A stretch of DNA of 64,000 bases from Paracoccus onubensis (GTDB lineage Bacteria; Pseudomonadota; Alphaproteobacteria; Rhodobacterales; Rhodobacteraceae): positions 62,001 to 126,000 of the forward strand of contig NZ_QZCG01000004.1 of NCBI RefSeq assembly GCF_003591515.1, in the 5' to 3' direction. The notes beneath the pieces were generated by a model. The model saw only the letters and a list, made by a program, of their open reading frames with translations, was not told where the DNA came from and searched no databases. Shown in pieces: positions 38,558-48,330 of this stretch. The translations under genes and the position numbers were made by a program. Every line of letters starts with the position of its first letter. Positions within the stretch are counted from its first letter, which is position 1.

Positions 38558-39480
38558 AGCGCATCCTCCACCATCCAGCGCATCAATGCAGGGAAGTCGA
38601 TTCCCATATGCGCGGCTTGTTCAGGGGCCAGCGATGTCGGAGTCATACCGGGCTGCGTATTGACCTCCAGAAGGATCAGCCCGTCCAGTCCACGCGCTTC
38701 GTCCCACCGGAAATCCGTCCGCGTCAGACCGCGGCAACCAAGCGCGCGATGCGCCCGAAGGGCATAATCTAGACAAGCTTCAGTGATATCACCGGGCAAT
38801 TCCGCCGGAAGAACATGCCGCGATCCACCCTCCTTGTATTTTGCGTCATAGTCATACCAGCCATCGGTGATGATTTCGGTCACGCATAACGCCCGGTCGC
38901 CCATCACCGTCGTCGTCAGTTCGCGCCCGGGGGCATAAGTCTCGACCATGACACTTGCAGGCATCGTATCGGCGAGTTGCGGAGGGGCATTGGCGCCGTC
39001 ATGCACGATATAGATCCCGACCGAGGAGCCTTCGTTATTCGGCTTGACGACATAGGGCGGCACCAGAACATGATTGCGACCGACATCCACGGCATCGGCA
39101 ATCACGCTTTCGAGCACCGGAAGGCCCGCTGCACGGAATGCCGACTTGGCTACGGTTTTGTCCATGGCCATGGCCGAAGCCATGACTCCGGAATGCGTAT
39201 AGGGAAGCCCCAGCCATTCAAGGATGCCCTGCACGCAGCCATCCTCGCCCCAGCGGCCGTGCAATGCATTGAAAACGACATCGGGACGCGCCTCAGCCAG
39301 CCGGGCAACGATATCGCCGCCCCGGCTTGCACCGAGTTCGATCTCGATCACATCATAGCCCGCCACCCGCAGCGCCGCAGCGCATTCACGCCCCGATGAC
39401 AGCGACACCTCGCGCTCGGCCGAGGGGCCACCCATCAGAACGGCTACGGTATGGGCTGTCCTGCTCGACCTGCCCGTCAC
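38545..39480 (-). CDS. ddl: D-alanine--D-alanine ligase
   Basis: ATP-grasp ligase that makes D-Ala-D-Ala for peptidoglycan. About 311 residues. [19 protein letters not shown] at the start, [34 protein letters not shown] (ATP-binding lysine) and [19 protein letters not shown] with metal ligands. The start is taken as GTG at 39480, with GAGG 8 nt upstream; an ATG at 39555 lacks a ribosome site and adds 25 unrelated residues. Preceded by a hairpin in the murB-ddl gap. Confidence 0.94.
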   Translation of the reverse strand: MTGRSSRTAHTVAVLMGGPSAEREVSLSSGRECAAALRVAGYDVIEIELGASRGGDIVARLAEARPDVVFNALHGRWGEDGCVQGILEWLGLPYTHSGVMASAMAMDKTVAKSAFRAAGLPVLESVIADAVDVGRNHVLVPPYVVKPNNEGSSVGIYIVHDGANAPPQLADTMPASVMVETYAPGRELTTTVMGDRALCVTEIITDGWYDYDAKYKEGGSRHVLPAELPGDITEACLDYALRAHRALGCRGLTRTDFRWDEARGLDGLILLEVNTQPGMTPTSLAPEQAAHMGIDFPALMRWMVEDALCHS

Positions 39481-39573
39481 GTTTCTGCCTCTTGTCACCC
39501 GGTTGATCCGGGACTTGTCTGGTTCGATGCGGTCGGGTTTTTCCCGATCCTGCAATCATTGTTTTCGCAGGAT

Positions 39574-39613
39574 AACCGCAAAGGCCGAATCACAAAAGAG
39601 CCTTTTTGCGGTT
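39574..39613 (-). repeat. Imperfect inverted repeat between murB and ddl
   Basis: AACCGCAAAGGC (39574-39585) pairs with GCCTTTTTGCGGTT (39600-39613), with two extra T in one arm. It lies 87 bp after the murB stop and 94 bp before the ddl start. It contains the same ACCGCAA/TTGCGGT heptamer as the repeats at 36159-36199. It could be an operator, a weak terminator or an mRNA-processing stem. Confidence 0.6.
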
Positions 39614-39700
39614 GGGCGGATATTATGATCTTACCGGTGTAAAGAATGATCTGATCGCCGGCTGTTCGCGGCAGGATTCCGGCAAGACAACAACCGAAAA

Positions 39701-40642
39701 TCAGGTCTCATCCTGTTCGGCTGCGGGTTCTCCGATACGGATCACCTCCCATTGCAACTCCTGACCGCTATCCTCAAGCACACGACGGCGGACCAGTTCG
39801 CCCAAAGCCTCAAGGTCGGCAGCCGTTGCTCCCGCCGCATTCAGCAGGAAATTCGGGTGTTTCTCGGACATCTGCGCGCCACCCCAGCTATGGCCGCGCA
39901 GCCCCGCACGGTCGATCAGCGACCATGCCTTCAGGTCATGCGTATCATCCGCCTGCCCCGTCGAACTGAACCCGGCCGGATTTCGGAAGGTCGAGCCGGC
40001 GCTGCGTTCCTTCGTGGGCTGGGTCTCGTCTCGCCGGGCCAGCTGCGCAGCCATTTTCGCGTGCAATGCATCCGGATCGCCCTTCCCGGCCCCAAGAACC
40101 GCCTCGGTAATGACCCATCCTTCGGGCAATTCGGAATGGCGATAGGCGAAACGCAGATCGTCCGGGGTCAGGACGACCGGTCTTCCGTCACGCGACACGC
40201 CCCGGGCTTCAAGCAGATGATCGGCGATATAGGAGCCATAGCACCCCGCATTCATCCTGACCGCCCCCCCGACCGAGCCGGGAATCGTGCGCAGAAATGT
40301 CAGATCCAGGCCGGCATCCGCTGCCCGGCGGGCGACATGAGCGTCCAAGGCTCCCGCTCCTGCGATGACCCGATCATCCTCGACCGTGATCGTGTTGAAC
40401 CCGCGCCCAAGCCGGATGACCACGCCGCGGATTCCGCCGTCCCGCACGATCAGATTGCTGCCGACGCCGATCGGAAAAACCGGCATATCCGCGGCGAGAT
40501 CGCGCAGAAATCCGGCAAGATCCTCCGTATCCGCAGGCTGAAACAGCCAGTCTGCCGGGCCACCGACCCGCAGCCATGTCAGGCTGTCCAGGCGGCGGTT
40601 TGGTGTGAGGACACCGCGGGGTGTAGGAAGTTCTAATGTCAT
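39701..40642 (-). CDS. murB: UDP-N-acetylmuramate dehydrogenase
   Basis: FAD enzyme that reduces enolpyruvyl-UDP-GlcNAc to UDP-MurNAc. 313 residues. FAD-binding [13 protein letters not shown] and [17 protein letters not shown]; catalytic serine in [13 protein letters not shown]-terminal [21 protein letters not shown]. Type II MurB layout. The start at 40642 ([19 protein letters not shown]) fits the family; a GTG at 40684 has no ribosome site. Read after the DUF2484 gene. Confidence 0.95.
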   Translation of the reverse strand: MTLELPTPRGVLTPNRRLDSLTWLRVGGPADWLFQPADTEDLAGFLRDLAADMPVFPIGVGSNLIVRDGGIRGVVIRLGRGFNTITVEDDRVIAGAGALDAHVARRAADAGLDLTFLRTIPGSVGGAVRMNAGCYGSYIADHLLEARGVSRDGRPVVLTPDDLRFAYRHSELPEGWVITEAVLGAGKGDPDALHAKMAAQLARRDETQPTKERSAGSTFRNPAGFSSTGQADDTHDLKAWSLIDRAGLRGHSWGGAQMSEKHPNFLLNAAGATAADLEALGELVRRRVLEDSGQELQWEVIRIGEPAAEQDET

Positions 40643-40722
40643 GACATGCTGGTAAACAGGGCCTTGCCGAAGGTCAATCTGCACCGGCAGGCCGTGGCCC
40701 GGGCCAGATATCTGTCGGAAAT

Positions 40723-41010
40723 TCAGCGAAGCGCTCTTTTTGACAAATCCGCGCCGTCATCTCCTTGATCGATATTTTCGCGCATATCCTGCCGGTTGCG
40801 ATGCAGGATCGCGCCGAGCCCTGCCGCAAACGCACATATTCCCACAGCAGGCCCCCAATGCAGGGTCAGCCAGCCCAGGATCGGAACACCTATGGCGATC
40901 ATGCCCGCCACAAGACGCGCCTGCCCCACGGGCGAGCGCCGCGGCAGGAAACATGCCAGAAAAAGCCAAAGCAATGCCAACCCGCCCGAGATCGAGTACA
41001 TGGCGTTCAT
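40723..41010 (-). CDS. DUF2484 small membrane protein
   Basis: 95 residues with three hydrophobic stretches ([51 protein letters not shown]) and a charged C-terminal tail ([20 protein letters not shown]). DUF2484 is, to my knowledge, largely a Rhodobacterales family found between murC and murB. Its ATG overlaps the murC stop by 4 bp. No function is assigned; the position suggests a link to cell-wall synthesis. Confidence 0.8.
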   Translation of the reverse strand: MNAMYSISGGLALLWLFLACFLPRRSPVGQARLVAGMIAIGVPILGWLTLHWGPAVGICAFAAGLGAILHRNRQDMRENIDQGDDGADLSKRALR

Positions 41011-42434
41011 GCCGGTTGGTCCCGCAGGCGTTCAGGCAGGGCATTGGCCCAGCCCGAAATCGTACCCGCACCCAGGCAGACGACCATATCGCCGGGCCGG
41101 GCCTGTTCCCGGACTAGCCGCGTCAGATCCTCTTCACTCAGGATTGCGCGGGCGTGTCGGTGACCATGGGCAATCAATCCAGCGACCAGATCGTCCCGCG
41201 TGGCGCCGGGGATCGGATCTTCGCCGGCGGCATAGACCTCGGCAATCGCGACGACATCGGCTTCGTTGAAACAGGTGCAAAAATCATCGAACAGGCTGGA
41301 CAGACGCGAATAGCGATGCGGCTGATGCACGGCGATGACCCGGCCCGAACTTGCCTGACGCGCGGCCTTCAGCACTGCCGCGATTTCGACCGGATGGTGG
41401 CCGTAATCGTCAATGATGGTGACGCCGTCCACTTCGCCCACACGCGTGAAACGGCGCCCCACCCCGCCAAAATTCGCCAGCGCCTCGCGGATCTCGGATC
41501 TTTTCATGCCCAGATGCCGCGCGACGGCGACCGCCGCGAGACAGTTCGAGACGTTGTGATCCCCCGGCATCGGCAGGGTGCAGCCTTCGATCGTCAGGAA
41601 ACCCTCGCCTGTCTCGTCCCGCTCGGCCTGAAGCGCAATATCGAAATGCGCGATACCCTTGTCGTAATGCAGATTGACCGCGCGCACATCGGCCTGCGTA
41701 TTGAAGCCAAACGTCACCACCCGGCGATCGGTCAGCCGGCCGACAAGCGCCTGCACCTCGGGATGATCGGTACAGCACACCGCCAGACCGTAGAACGGAA
41801 TCCCCGAGGTGAAATCATAAAAACCCTTCCGCAGAGCATCGAAACTGCCCCAATGCTCCATATGCTCGGGGTCGATATTCGTGACAATGGCGATATCGGC
41901 CGGCAGACGATTGAAGCTACCATCGCTTTCATCCGCCTCGACCACCATCCATTCGCCCGCACCGGCGCGGGCGTTCGAGCCATAGGCGTGAATCACCCCG
42001 CCATTGATAACGGTCGGATCCAGCCCGCCCGCATCCAGCAGGGTTGCGACCATGGTCGTCGTCGTCGTCTTGCCGTGGGTGCCCGCGACGGCGATATTCG
42101 ATTTCATCCGCATGAGCTCGGCCAGCATCTCGGCGCGGCGCACCACGGGCAGGCCACGGCGGCGGGCCTCTTCGAGTTCGGGATTGCCCTTCTTGATCGC
42201 GGTCGAGATCACGATCACACCGGCGCCCTCGATATTCCCGGCCTCCTGCCCCTCGAATATCGTCGCGCCCAGACCCTCCAGCCGGTCGGTAATCTTCGAG
42301 CGTTTCAGGTCACTGCCCTGCACCGCATAGCCAAGCGTCAGCAATACCTCGGCGATGCCGGACATGCCGATGCCGCCGATGCCGACGAAATGGATCGGGC
42401 CGAGTTCTCCGGGCAGTTTGGTCGCCGCGTTCAT
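41007..42434 (-). CDS. murC: UDP-N-acetylmuramate--L-alanine ligase
   Basis: Adds L-Ala to UDP-MurNAc with ATP. 475 residues. N-terminal [19 protein letters not shown] (UDP site), ATP loop [27 protein letters not shown], and [18 protein letters not shown] in the C-domain. Overlaps murG upstream and DUF2484 downstream by 4 bp each, a translationally coupled run. Confidence 0.96.
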   Translation of the reverse strand: MNAATKLPGELGPIHFVGIGGIGMSGIAEVLLTLGYAVQGSDLKRSKITDRLEGLGATIFEGQEAGNIEGAGVIVISTAIKKGNPELEEARRRGLPVVRRAEMLAELMRMKSNIAVAGTHGKTTTTTMVATLLDAGGLDPTVINGGVIHAYGSNARAGAGEWMVVEADESDGSFNRLPADIAIVTNIDPEHMEHWGSFDALRKGFYDFTSGIPFYGLAVCCTDHPEVQALVGRLTDRRVVTFGFNTQADVRAVNLHYDKGIAHFDIALQAERDETGEGFLTIEGCTLPMPGDHNVSNCLAAVAVARHLGMKRSEIREALANFGGVGRRFTRVGEVDGVTIIDDYGHHPVEIAAVLKAARQASSGRVIAVHQPHRYSRLSSLFDDFCTCFNEADVVAIAEVYAAGEDPIPGATRDDLVAGLIAHGHRHARAILSEEDLTRLVREQARPGDMVVCLGAGTISGWANALPERLRDQPA

Positions 42435-43516
42435 TCCTTGATCTCCATCACGATATCGTAAAGCCGCCGTGCCGCGTCCGGGCGGCCAAGTTCACCGGCA
42501 GCAGCAGCCATTTTTCCAGCCTGCACAGGATCCGTCAGTATGGCGCGGATGTCGCGTGTCAGGGTTTCGGCATCAAGCACCGCTTCCGAAAGGACGAATG
42601 CCGCCCCTGCATCGGCAAGCGCCTGCGCATTGGCCGTCTGATGATCCCCGGCAGCGGTCGCCAGAGGAATCAGGATCGCGGGACGCCCGATCACGGTCAT
42701 ATCGGCGATCGAAGAGGCGCCCGACCGGCTGATCACCAGCTGCGCCTGTGCGATCCGCTGGGGAACGTCATTGAAAAAGGACTGCACATCGGCGCGGATA
42801 CCCGCAGCCTGATAAGCTTTGGTCACCCTGTCCCCATCCTCGGCTCTGGCCTGATGGCTGACATGCAGCCGCGCGCGCATCTCTGCCGGCAAGGCCGCAA
42901 TGGCGCCTGGCACGAGATCCGACAATATCCGTGCCCCTTGCGAACCGCCGATCACCAGAAGATGCAGATCACCATCGCCCGGCGCATCATAGACCGCCCC
43001 TGCCCGCTCCAGCACCGAGGCGCGGACCGGATTGCCGGTATGGACGGCCTCGACGCCATCAGGCAACCGCGTGGGCCAGATACCACAGGCCACGCGATGA
43101 ACCCGTGGCGCGAACAGCCGGTTCACCCGGCCCATCACACCGTTTTGTTCGTGGATCATGCGCGGCAGGCCCATGCTGACCGCTGCGGCAAGCGCCGGAA
43201 TGGTCGGATAGCCGCCGAATCCGATCACGACCGAGGGCCGGTCACGCCGGAACGCGGCACGTGCCGCCAATATCCCCGCGGCAATCTTGAATGGCGCGGT
43301 CAGCTTGCCGATGACCCCACCCCGCGCCGTGGTCGCGGATTGCACCACCGAGCGCTCGACCGCCTCGGGGAAACCCTCGGCATAGCGTGCGCCGCGCTCA
43401 TCGGTGGACAATCTCACCCGCCATCCTTCGGCAAGCAGCAACTCGGCCAGCGCCTGCGCAGGAAACATATGTCCGCCGGTTCCCCCGGCAGCAATCAGTG
43501 CAAGCGGTGCGGGCAT
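42431..43516 (-). CDS. murG: UDP-GlcNAc:undecaprenyl-PP-MurNAc-pentapeptide GlcNAc transferase
   Basis: Makes lipid II on the inner face of the membrane. 361 residues. GT-B fold with [18 protein letters not shown] at the N-terminus, [31 protein letters not shown] and [23 protein letters not shown] for UDP-GlcNAc. The start overlaps the ftsW stop by 1 bp (TGATG) and the stop overlaps murC. Confidence 0.96.
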   Translation of the reverse strand: MPAPLALIAAGGTGGHMFPAQALAELLLAEGWRVRLSTDERGARYAEGFPEAVERSVVQSATTARGGVIGKLTAPFKIAAGILAARAAFRRDRPSVVIGFGGYPTIPALAAAVSMGLPRMIHEQNGVMGRVNRLFAPRVHRVACGIWPTRLPDGVEAVHTGNPVRASVLERAGAVYDAPGDGDLHLLVIGGSQGARILSDLVPGAIAALPAEMRARLHVSHQARAEDGDRVTKAYQAAGIRADVQSFFNDVPQRIAQAQLVISRSGASSIADMTVIGRPAILIPLATAAGDHQTANAQALADAGAAFVLSEAVLDAETLTRDIRAILTDPVQAGKMAAAAGELGRPDAARRLYDIVMEIKE

Positions 43517-44679
43517 CAGCGTCTCCGCCGAAGGATTTCAGCGATTTCGCCCTGAGGACGGGTGCGCGTCAGCGCCAGCAGCGCTCCCAGCGTGACCGCG
43601 GACGCGATGATCGACGAGCCACCATAGCTGACGAAGGGCAATGTCATGCCCTTGGCGGGCAGCAGCCGGACCGCGACCCCCATATTGATCAGCGCCTGGA
43701 CCCCGAAAGAACAGGCCAGCCCGGCACCGGCAATTCTGGTGAAAGGATCACGTTCCTTCAGCAGACGGAACAGGCTGCGCACAACGATGGTGCAGTACAG
43801 CGCAATGATCGCCAGCACCATGATCAGCCCGTATTCCTCGGCGGCGACTGCGATGATGAAATCGGTATGCGCATCCGGCAGTGACCACTTCACTGTGCCT
43901 TCGCCCACGCCGACCCCAAAAAATCCGCCTTCCTGAATGGCGTTGGTCGCATAGCCGATCTGGGTGCGGGGATCGATCTCGGGTGACAGAAAGCCATTGA
44001 TCCGACGGGCGAAATGCTCGGACGCGCCATAGGCGAAAAAGCCGCCCAGCGCCGCCATGCCAGCCACGCCCATCAACAGCACCATCGGCGCACCCGCGAC
44101 GAAATACATCACCAGCCAGGCGAACAGCACCAGCGACGCCTGCCCGAAATCAGGCTGCAACGCCAGCAGCAGCACGATTACCCCGGCTGTTATGAAGGAA
44201 TAAAGCCTGCCCGGCGGGCCACCCACTTCCTGACTTGCCGCCATGAACCATGCGCAAAGCGCGACGAAACCCGGTTTGAGGAATTCCGACGGCTGCAAGG
44301 AAAATCCCGCAATGCTCAACCAGCGCACCGCGCCCTTGCCGTGATCCGTCCCAAGTACCGGCAGGACGAAAAGCATCAGCAGCGCCACAGCGAAACCCAT
44401 GACCCCGAAGCGCCTCACTTGCCGGGGCGACATCATCGAGAAGACCAGCAGGACGATTAGCGCAAGACCGCCATACATCGCCTGTCGTTCGACATAGTAG
44501 AATCTGGGCAGATTGTTCTTTTCTGCCAAAGGCACCGACGCCGCCAGCCCCAGCAGGATGCCCATCGCAAACAGCCCCAGCACACAGGCCAAGGACCATT
44601 TATCGACGGTTCGCCACCATCTGGGAAGAATCGGATCGCCTGCCCGCACCTGAGCCGTGCCAAAGACCATCTCGGTCAT
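43516..44679 (-). CDS. ftsW: Peptidoglycan glycosyltransferase FtsW
   Basis: SEDS-family polymerase of the divisome. 387 residues, about 10 helices. Motifs [43 protein letters not shown] and [21 protein letters not shown]. The start at 44679 ([10 protein letters not shown]) has CAGGA 6 nt upstream; a longer frame to 44763 is unsupported. It begins this segment of the cluster: mraY and murD are not upstream, where the divergent chrA gene lies instead. Confidence 0.94.
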   Translation of the reverse strand: MTEMVFGTAQVRAGDPILPRWWRTVDKWSLACVLGLFAMGILLGLAASVPLAEKNNLPRFYYVERQAMYGGLALIVLLVFSMMSPRQVRRFGVMGFAVALLMLFVLPVLGTDHGKGAVRWLSIAGFSLQPSEFLKPGFVALCAWFMAASQEVGGPPGRLYSFITAGVIVLLLALQPDFGQASLVLFAWLVMYFVAGAPMVLLMGVAGMAALGGFFAYGASEHFARRINGFLSPEIDPRTQIGYATNAIQEGGFFGVGVGEGTVKWSLPDAHTDFIIAVAAEEYGLIMVLAIIALYCTIVVRSLFRLLKERDPFTRIAGAGLACSFGVQALINMGVAVRLLPAKGMTLPFVSYGGSSIIASAVTLGALLALTRTRPQGEIAEILRRRR

Positions 44680-44923
44680 GGATATCCTGCCGTCACTGCC
44701 TCTGCCATGTCCGGTTTTCCGGATCTGGGGGAAAGCATAGCGCGATTTCCATCGCCGCGCCACTACCTATTGTGTGAAGTCCATGGAAAATCTGTATCTG
44801 GCCTTTGCCATGATCGCGTGAGATCGGGGCGATCGACACTAGCTCGACGCCGAAATGGCCTTATGTGCGCGACAAGGGGCAGGATTTTGTAGCATTGTCA
44901 TATAAATGCGCCAATATCCCCGG

Positions 44924-46111
44924 ATGACCGAAGCCAACCGCCCCGCCCTTCTCGAAATCGCCTCGGCCTTTTTACGGCTTGGTCTGACAAGCTTTGGCGG
45001 GCCGATTGCGCATCTTGGCTATTTTCGCTCTGAACTGATCCAGCGCCGGCGCTGGATCAGCGATGACAGCTATGCCGAAATCCTTGCGCTTAGTCAGTTC
45101 CTGCCCGGACCGGCATCCTCGCAGGTCGCATTTGCACTGGGCTGGCAGCGTGGCGGCTTTGCCGGAGCATTGCTCGCGACATTAGCGTTTACGCTGCCAT
45201 CCGCCTTGACGATGATCCTGCTTGCGGCGCTTGCCGGGTCGACGCCGCCGGAAACCGGGCTGGCCGGAGGGTTGGTTGCGGGACTGAAGATCACCGCTGT
45301 GGCGATCGTCGCGCATGCGGTTCTGGGCATGGCGCGAAGCCTTGCTCCGACAGGCGCCCGTGCCGGGATTGCGCTTGCGGCGCTGGCAATGATCGCATTG
45401 CTGCCAGCGGAAGCCATTGTGCAGGTCGCCGCCATCCTGCTGGGCGCAGGGCTTGGCTTCGTCTTTCGGGTTGCGCCGCCCTTGCGGGAAATGGCCACCC
45501 CGCCCCTGCGCGCACTGTCCCGGAAAGGCGGCGCATATTGTCTTGCGACTTTTACCGTCCTGCTGATCGGGCTTCCCCTTTTGGCGACAATTGGCTGGCC
45601 AGTGGAACTCGCCGATATCTTTTATCGCGCAGGGGCCTTGGTGTTCGGCGGAGGGCATGTCGTCCTGCCGCTGCTGCAAAACGGCACTCAGGGACTGGTT
45701 TCCGACGCAAGCTTTCTGGCCGGATATGGAGCAGCGCAGGCGATGCCGGGGCCGCTATTCACCTTTGCGGGCTGGTTGGGTCAGGTAACGGGCGGATTGC
45801 CCGGTGCAGTAATCGCGCTTGTCGCGATTTTTCTTCCCGGCTTTCTTCTGATGGCCGGCGCAATGCCATTCTGGGCTGCGCTGTCACGGATAAGCAATGC
45901 GCGTCACGCCATGGCCGGCGCGAATGCTGCAGTCGTCGGCATTCTGGGACATGCGCTTTACGAGCCGGTTTTCACCTCGGGAATCCGTGGCGATGCGGAT
46001 CTTGCGCTGGCCGTGGCCCTTTTCCTGATGCTTGGTTTATGGGGCAGACCCGCATGGCAGGTGGTGATTGCCGGTGCGTTGGGCGGCATGGCGCTTTCCG
46101 GCCTCGTGTGA
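44924..46111 (+). CDS. chrA: Chromate transporter (ChrA family)
   Basis: About 395 residues with two homologous halves, each with the CHR motif: LRLGLTSFGGPIAHLGYFR...LSQFLPGPASSQVAF in the first and RAGALVFGGGHVVLPLLQ...QAMPGPLFTFAGWLG in the second. Long-chain CHR proteins export chromate and may also handle sulfate. The start at 44924 (MTEANRPALLEIASAFLRLG) is chosen by similarity; neither it nor the ATG at 44906 has a good ribosome site. No ChrB regulator is adjacent. The 244 bp upstream, shared with ftsW, contain no gene. Confidence 0.9.
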   Translation: MTEANRPALLEIASAFLRLGLTSFGGPIAHLGYFRSELIQRRRWISDDSYAEILALSQFLPGPASSQVAFALGWQRGGFAGALLATLAFTLPSALTMILLAALAGSTPPETGLAGGLVAGLKITAVAIVAHAVLGMARSLAPTGARAGIALAALAMIALLPAEAIVQVAAILLGAGLGFVFRVAPPLREMATPPLRALSRKGGAYCLATFTVLLIGLPLLATIGWPVELADIFYRAGALVFGGGHVVLPLLQNGTQGLVSDASFLAGYGAAQAMPGPLFTFAGWLGQVTGGLPGAVIALVAIFLPGFLLMAGAMPFWAALSRISNARHAMAGANAAVVGILGHALYEPVFTSGIRGDADLALAVALFLMLGLWGRPAWQVVIAGALGGMALSGLV

Positions 46112-46124
46112 GGCCCGGCCGCCG

Positions 46125-46583
46125 CTATTCATCCACCACGTTAAGGATTTGCGGCAATGCCGGACAGGGCAGCAACTGATTCTTCGCCACATCCGCCAGC
46201 GTATGATTGTGAAGAAACACATAAACATGGGCGGACAGGCTTTCCCACAGGCGGTTCGACAGCGTCTGCGCTCGGGATCCCGATACGCCGCCGGACGCCC
46301 CCGCCCCCACATGCATGGCGCTGACGGTTTCGTCCACCGCTTCGAGAATTTCGGCTACCCGGATCGTTTCAGGGGCACGCGCCAGGCGATAACCGCCGCC
46401 CGGACCACGCACCGAGGTAACCAGCTCTGCCCGCCGCAGGCGGACGAAAAGCTGCTCCAGATAGGGCAGCGATATATCCTGACGGTTCGAAATCTCGGCC
46501 AGCGAGGTCAATTCGTCACCCCGGGCGATGGCAAGATCGACCAGTGCAATAATGGCGTAGCGGCCTTTTGTTGACAGTTTCAT
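46125..46583 (-). CDS. iscR: Rrf2-family regulator, IscR-like
   Basis: 152 residues. N-terminal winged helix MKLSTKGRYAIIALVDLAIA...ISNRQDISLPYLEQLFVRLRRAELV and the wing RGPGGGYRLAR are typical of IscR. The usual three-cysteine cluster site (near 92-104) is missing: that stretch reads GAGASGGVSGSRAQTLSNR. The only cysteine is C140 in LLPCPALP. Rhodobacter-type IscR proteins bind an Fe-S cluster with a single cysteine, so this agrees with that subtype. It diverges from the hydrolase gene; no suf/isc genes follow in the window. Confidence 0.85.
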   Translation of the reverse strand: MKLSTKGRYAIIALVDLAIARGDELTSLAEISNRQDISLPYLEQLFVRLRRAELVTSVRGPGGGYRLARAPETIRVAEILEAVDETVSAMHVGAGASGGVSGSRAQTLSNRLWESLSAHVYVFLHNHTLADVAKNQLLPCPALPQILNVVDE

Positions 46584-46761
46584 CGCTATTTCCCTTCCTG
46601 TGCCCCTGCGGCAATCCGGCCACAGATTGACGGCCCCCTTGACACTACGTTATGCCCCTTATGCCCGTCTTCTTGCGTCTGCGGTACCGGCTTACCAGAT
46701 AATCGTCTAGAAGCCTCGCAGGAATGCGTCAAGAAACCCAGAAAGCCGCTGAAGGAATACG

Positions 46762-47424
46762 ATGCCAGAGTTGATTTTTCCGGGCCCCGAGGGCCGCCTA
46801 GAGGGTCGTTACCATCCCCAGCCCGGAATACCGGACGCCCCTATCGCCATCATCCTGCATCCCCATCCGCAATATGGCGGCACGATGAATAACCGGGTGG
46901 TTTATAACCTGCATTATGCCTTTCACAACATGGGCTTCACGGCGATGCGGTTCAATTTCCGTGGCGTAGGCCGGTCGCAAGGCGAATTCGATCAGGGCAT
47001 CGGCGAATTGTCGGATGCGGCCTCGGCGCTTGATTACCTGCAGGCGATGAACCCAAATTCCAAGCATTGCTGGGTTGCCGGATTCAGCTTCGGCGCATGG
47101 ATCGGGATGCAGCTTCTGATGCGGCGACCAGAGATCACCGGCTTCATCAGCGTGGCACCGCCTGCGAATATGTATGATTTCAGCTTTCTCGCCCCCTGCC
47201 CCAATTCCGGGCTGATCGTCAATGGTACGGCTGATCGTGTCGCTCCTCCGAAGGACACGCATTCGCTGGTCGCCAAACTACGGGAGCAGAAGGGCATCAC
47301 CATCACCCACGAGGAAATCGAGGGCGCGGATCACTTCTTCCGGGACGAAGAGGCGCATATGAAGCCGATGATCGACATGGTGCAGACATACGTGCGCAGG
47401 CGGTTGACCGAGAGTTCGCGTTAA
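46762..47424 (+). CDS. Alpha/beta hydrolase
   Basis: 220 residues, no signal peptide. Typical features are ILHPHPQYGGTMNNRVVYN, FNFRGVGRSQGEFDQG, the nucleophile elbow GFSFGAW (Ser near residue 112), and the acid/histidine in NGTADRVAPP and GADHFF. This form resembles the conserved alpha/beta hydrolases found near iscR-suf loci in Rhodobacterales. Substrate is unknown. Divergent from iscR across 178 bp, which may hold an IscR- or iron-responsive operator. Confidence 0.88.
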   Translation: MPELIFPGPEGRLEGRYHPQPGIPDAPIAIILHPHPQYGGTMNNRVVYNLHYAFHNMGFTAMRFNFRGVGRSQGEFDQGIGELSDAASALDYLQAMNPNSKHCWVAGFSFGAWIGMQLLMRRPEITGFISVAPPANMYDFSFLAPCPNSGLIVNGTADRVAPPKDTHSLVAKLREQKGITITHEEIEGADHFFRDEEAHMKPMIDMVQTYVRRRLTESSR

Positions 47425-47430
47425 ACACCT

Positions 47431-48243
47431 GTGTCGCGCGATGGCACTCACCAGGCAACGCACGCCCCGTGCTTCGTAGATCATTCACGCGGCACAGAGA
47501 AAATTTTGGACTATCAGGTCTTTGGAGAGCGTTGTTCAGGAACGAACTACCTCGATCAAATCCTGAACGAGAATTTCAAGATCAAGGCAGTTCATCATTA
47601 CGGCTGGAAACACGGTTTTCCGACCATGCCGGGAATATGGAGGCAAAGCCTGTGCGTGGTGATAACCCGCGCGCCCTTTGACTGGCTCAGACGATTTTAT
47701 CGCACTCCGTACGAGATGGACCCAAACATGTCCGAGCTTGGGTTTTCGGAATGGATCAGATCGCCGTGGCATTCGATCTGTCGTCCCCGCATTCAGGGCT
47801 GGGAAAAATGGGGAATGCAATTCATCCCCAATCTCGGCCGGCACCCGTTGCAGCTTGACCGCCACCCGATCGAAGGCCGCGCCTTCAGTTCCGTCTGCGA
47901 AATGCGCACACTGAAATATCGGGCGTGGTTCGGGCTGAAGAACCGGGCCTCCAACTTCCTGTTCATCCGATACGAGGATCTGAACCGGGACCCGGTTGGA
48001 TTGCTGTCCGACATACAATCCACATTCCAGCTTGAATGCCGAAATGACTCTATCCGTGACACAATCGAACGGGCCGATCCCCCAATCGCTCACAGGAGGG
48101 ATCTTCGCAGAGACGTGGGCGAGATCTCCGCCGAAGATCGCAGCTTCGTCCTGACGCAACTTGACCCGGAACTGGAGGCCCGTCTGGGCTACTCCCTTGA
48201 CCCGGACGTCGCAGCTACTCCTCCAAGCAATCCCCAATCATAA
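47431..48243 (+). CDS. Sulfotransferase-like protein
   Basis: Up to 270 residues. The N-terminal YQVFGERCSGTNYLDQIL resembles the PAPS 5'-phosphosulfate loop, and NFLFIRYEDLNRDPVGLLSDI resembles the 3'-phosphate/dimer region. Between them CVVITRAPFDWLRRFY fits the (I/V)xRxPxD(W/R) pattern. No membrane helix is seen. The start is unsure: GTG at 47431 has no good ribosome site, and a TTG at 47506 (before DYQVFGERCSG) is possible. Composition looks less GC-rich than neighbours at the 5' end. Acceptor is unknown; a cell-surface glycan is possible. Confidence 0.68.
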   Translation: MSRDGTHQATHAPCFVDHSRGTEKILDYQVFGERCSGTNYLDQILNENFKIKAVHHYGWKHGFPTMPGIWRQSLCVVITRAPFDWLRRFYRTPYEMDPNMSELGFSEWIRSPWHSICRPRIQGWEKWGMQFIPNLGRHPLQLDRHPIEGRAFSSVCEMRTLKYRAWFGLKNRASNFLFIRYEDLNRDPVGLLSDIQSTFQLECRNDSIRDTIERADPPIAHRRDLRRDVGEISAEDRSFVLTQLDPELEARLGYSLDPDVAATPPSNPQS

Positions 48244-48263
48244 CAGTATGCAATCGCATACTG
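48244..48263 (+). other. Hairpin directly after the sulfotransferase stop
   Basis: CAGTATGC-AATC-GCATACTG starts on the base after the TAA. A T-rich tract (CGCTTTCCTTTT) follows, so it may be a weak terminator. It also lies 68 bp upstream of icd and could be an operator. Confidence 0.5.
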
Positions 48264-48330
48264 CGCTTTCCTTTTAACCGGCGATCCTTTATAGCCGCCT
48301 CAGCGAATCCAACAGCCGAAGGGACCCTCC

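Noticed and set aside
44707..44892. 61-codon plus-strand frame between ftsW and chrA
   Set aside because: No ribosome site, no family features, and it overlaps the ftsW promoter region.
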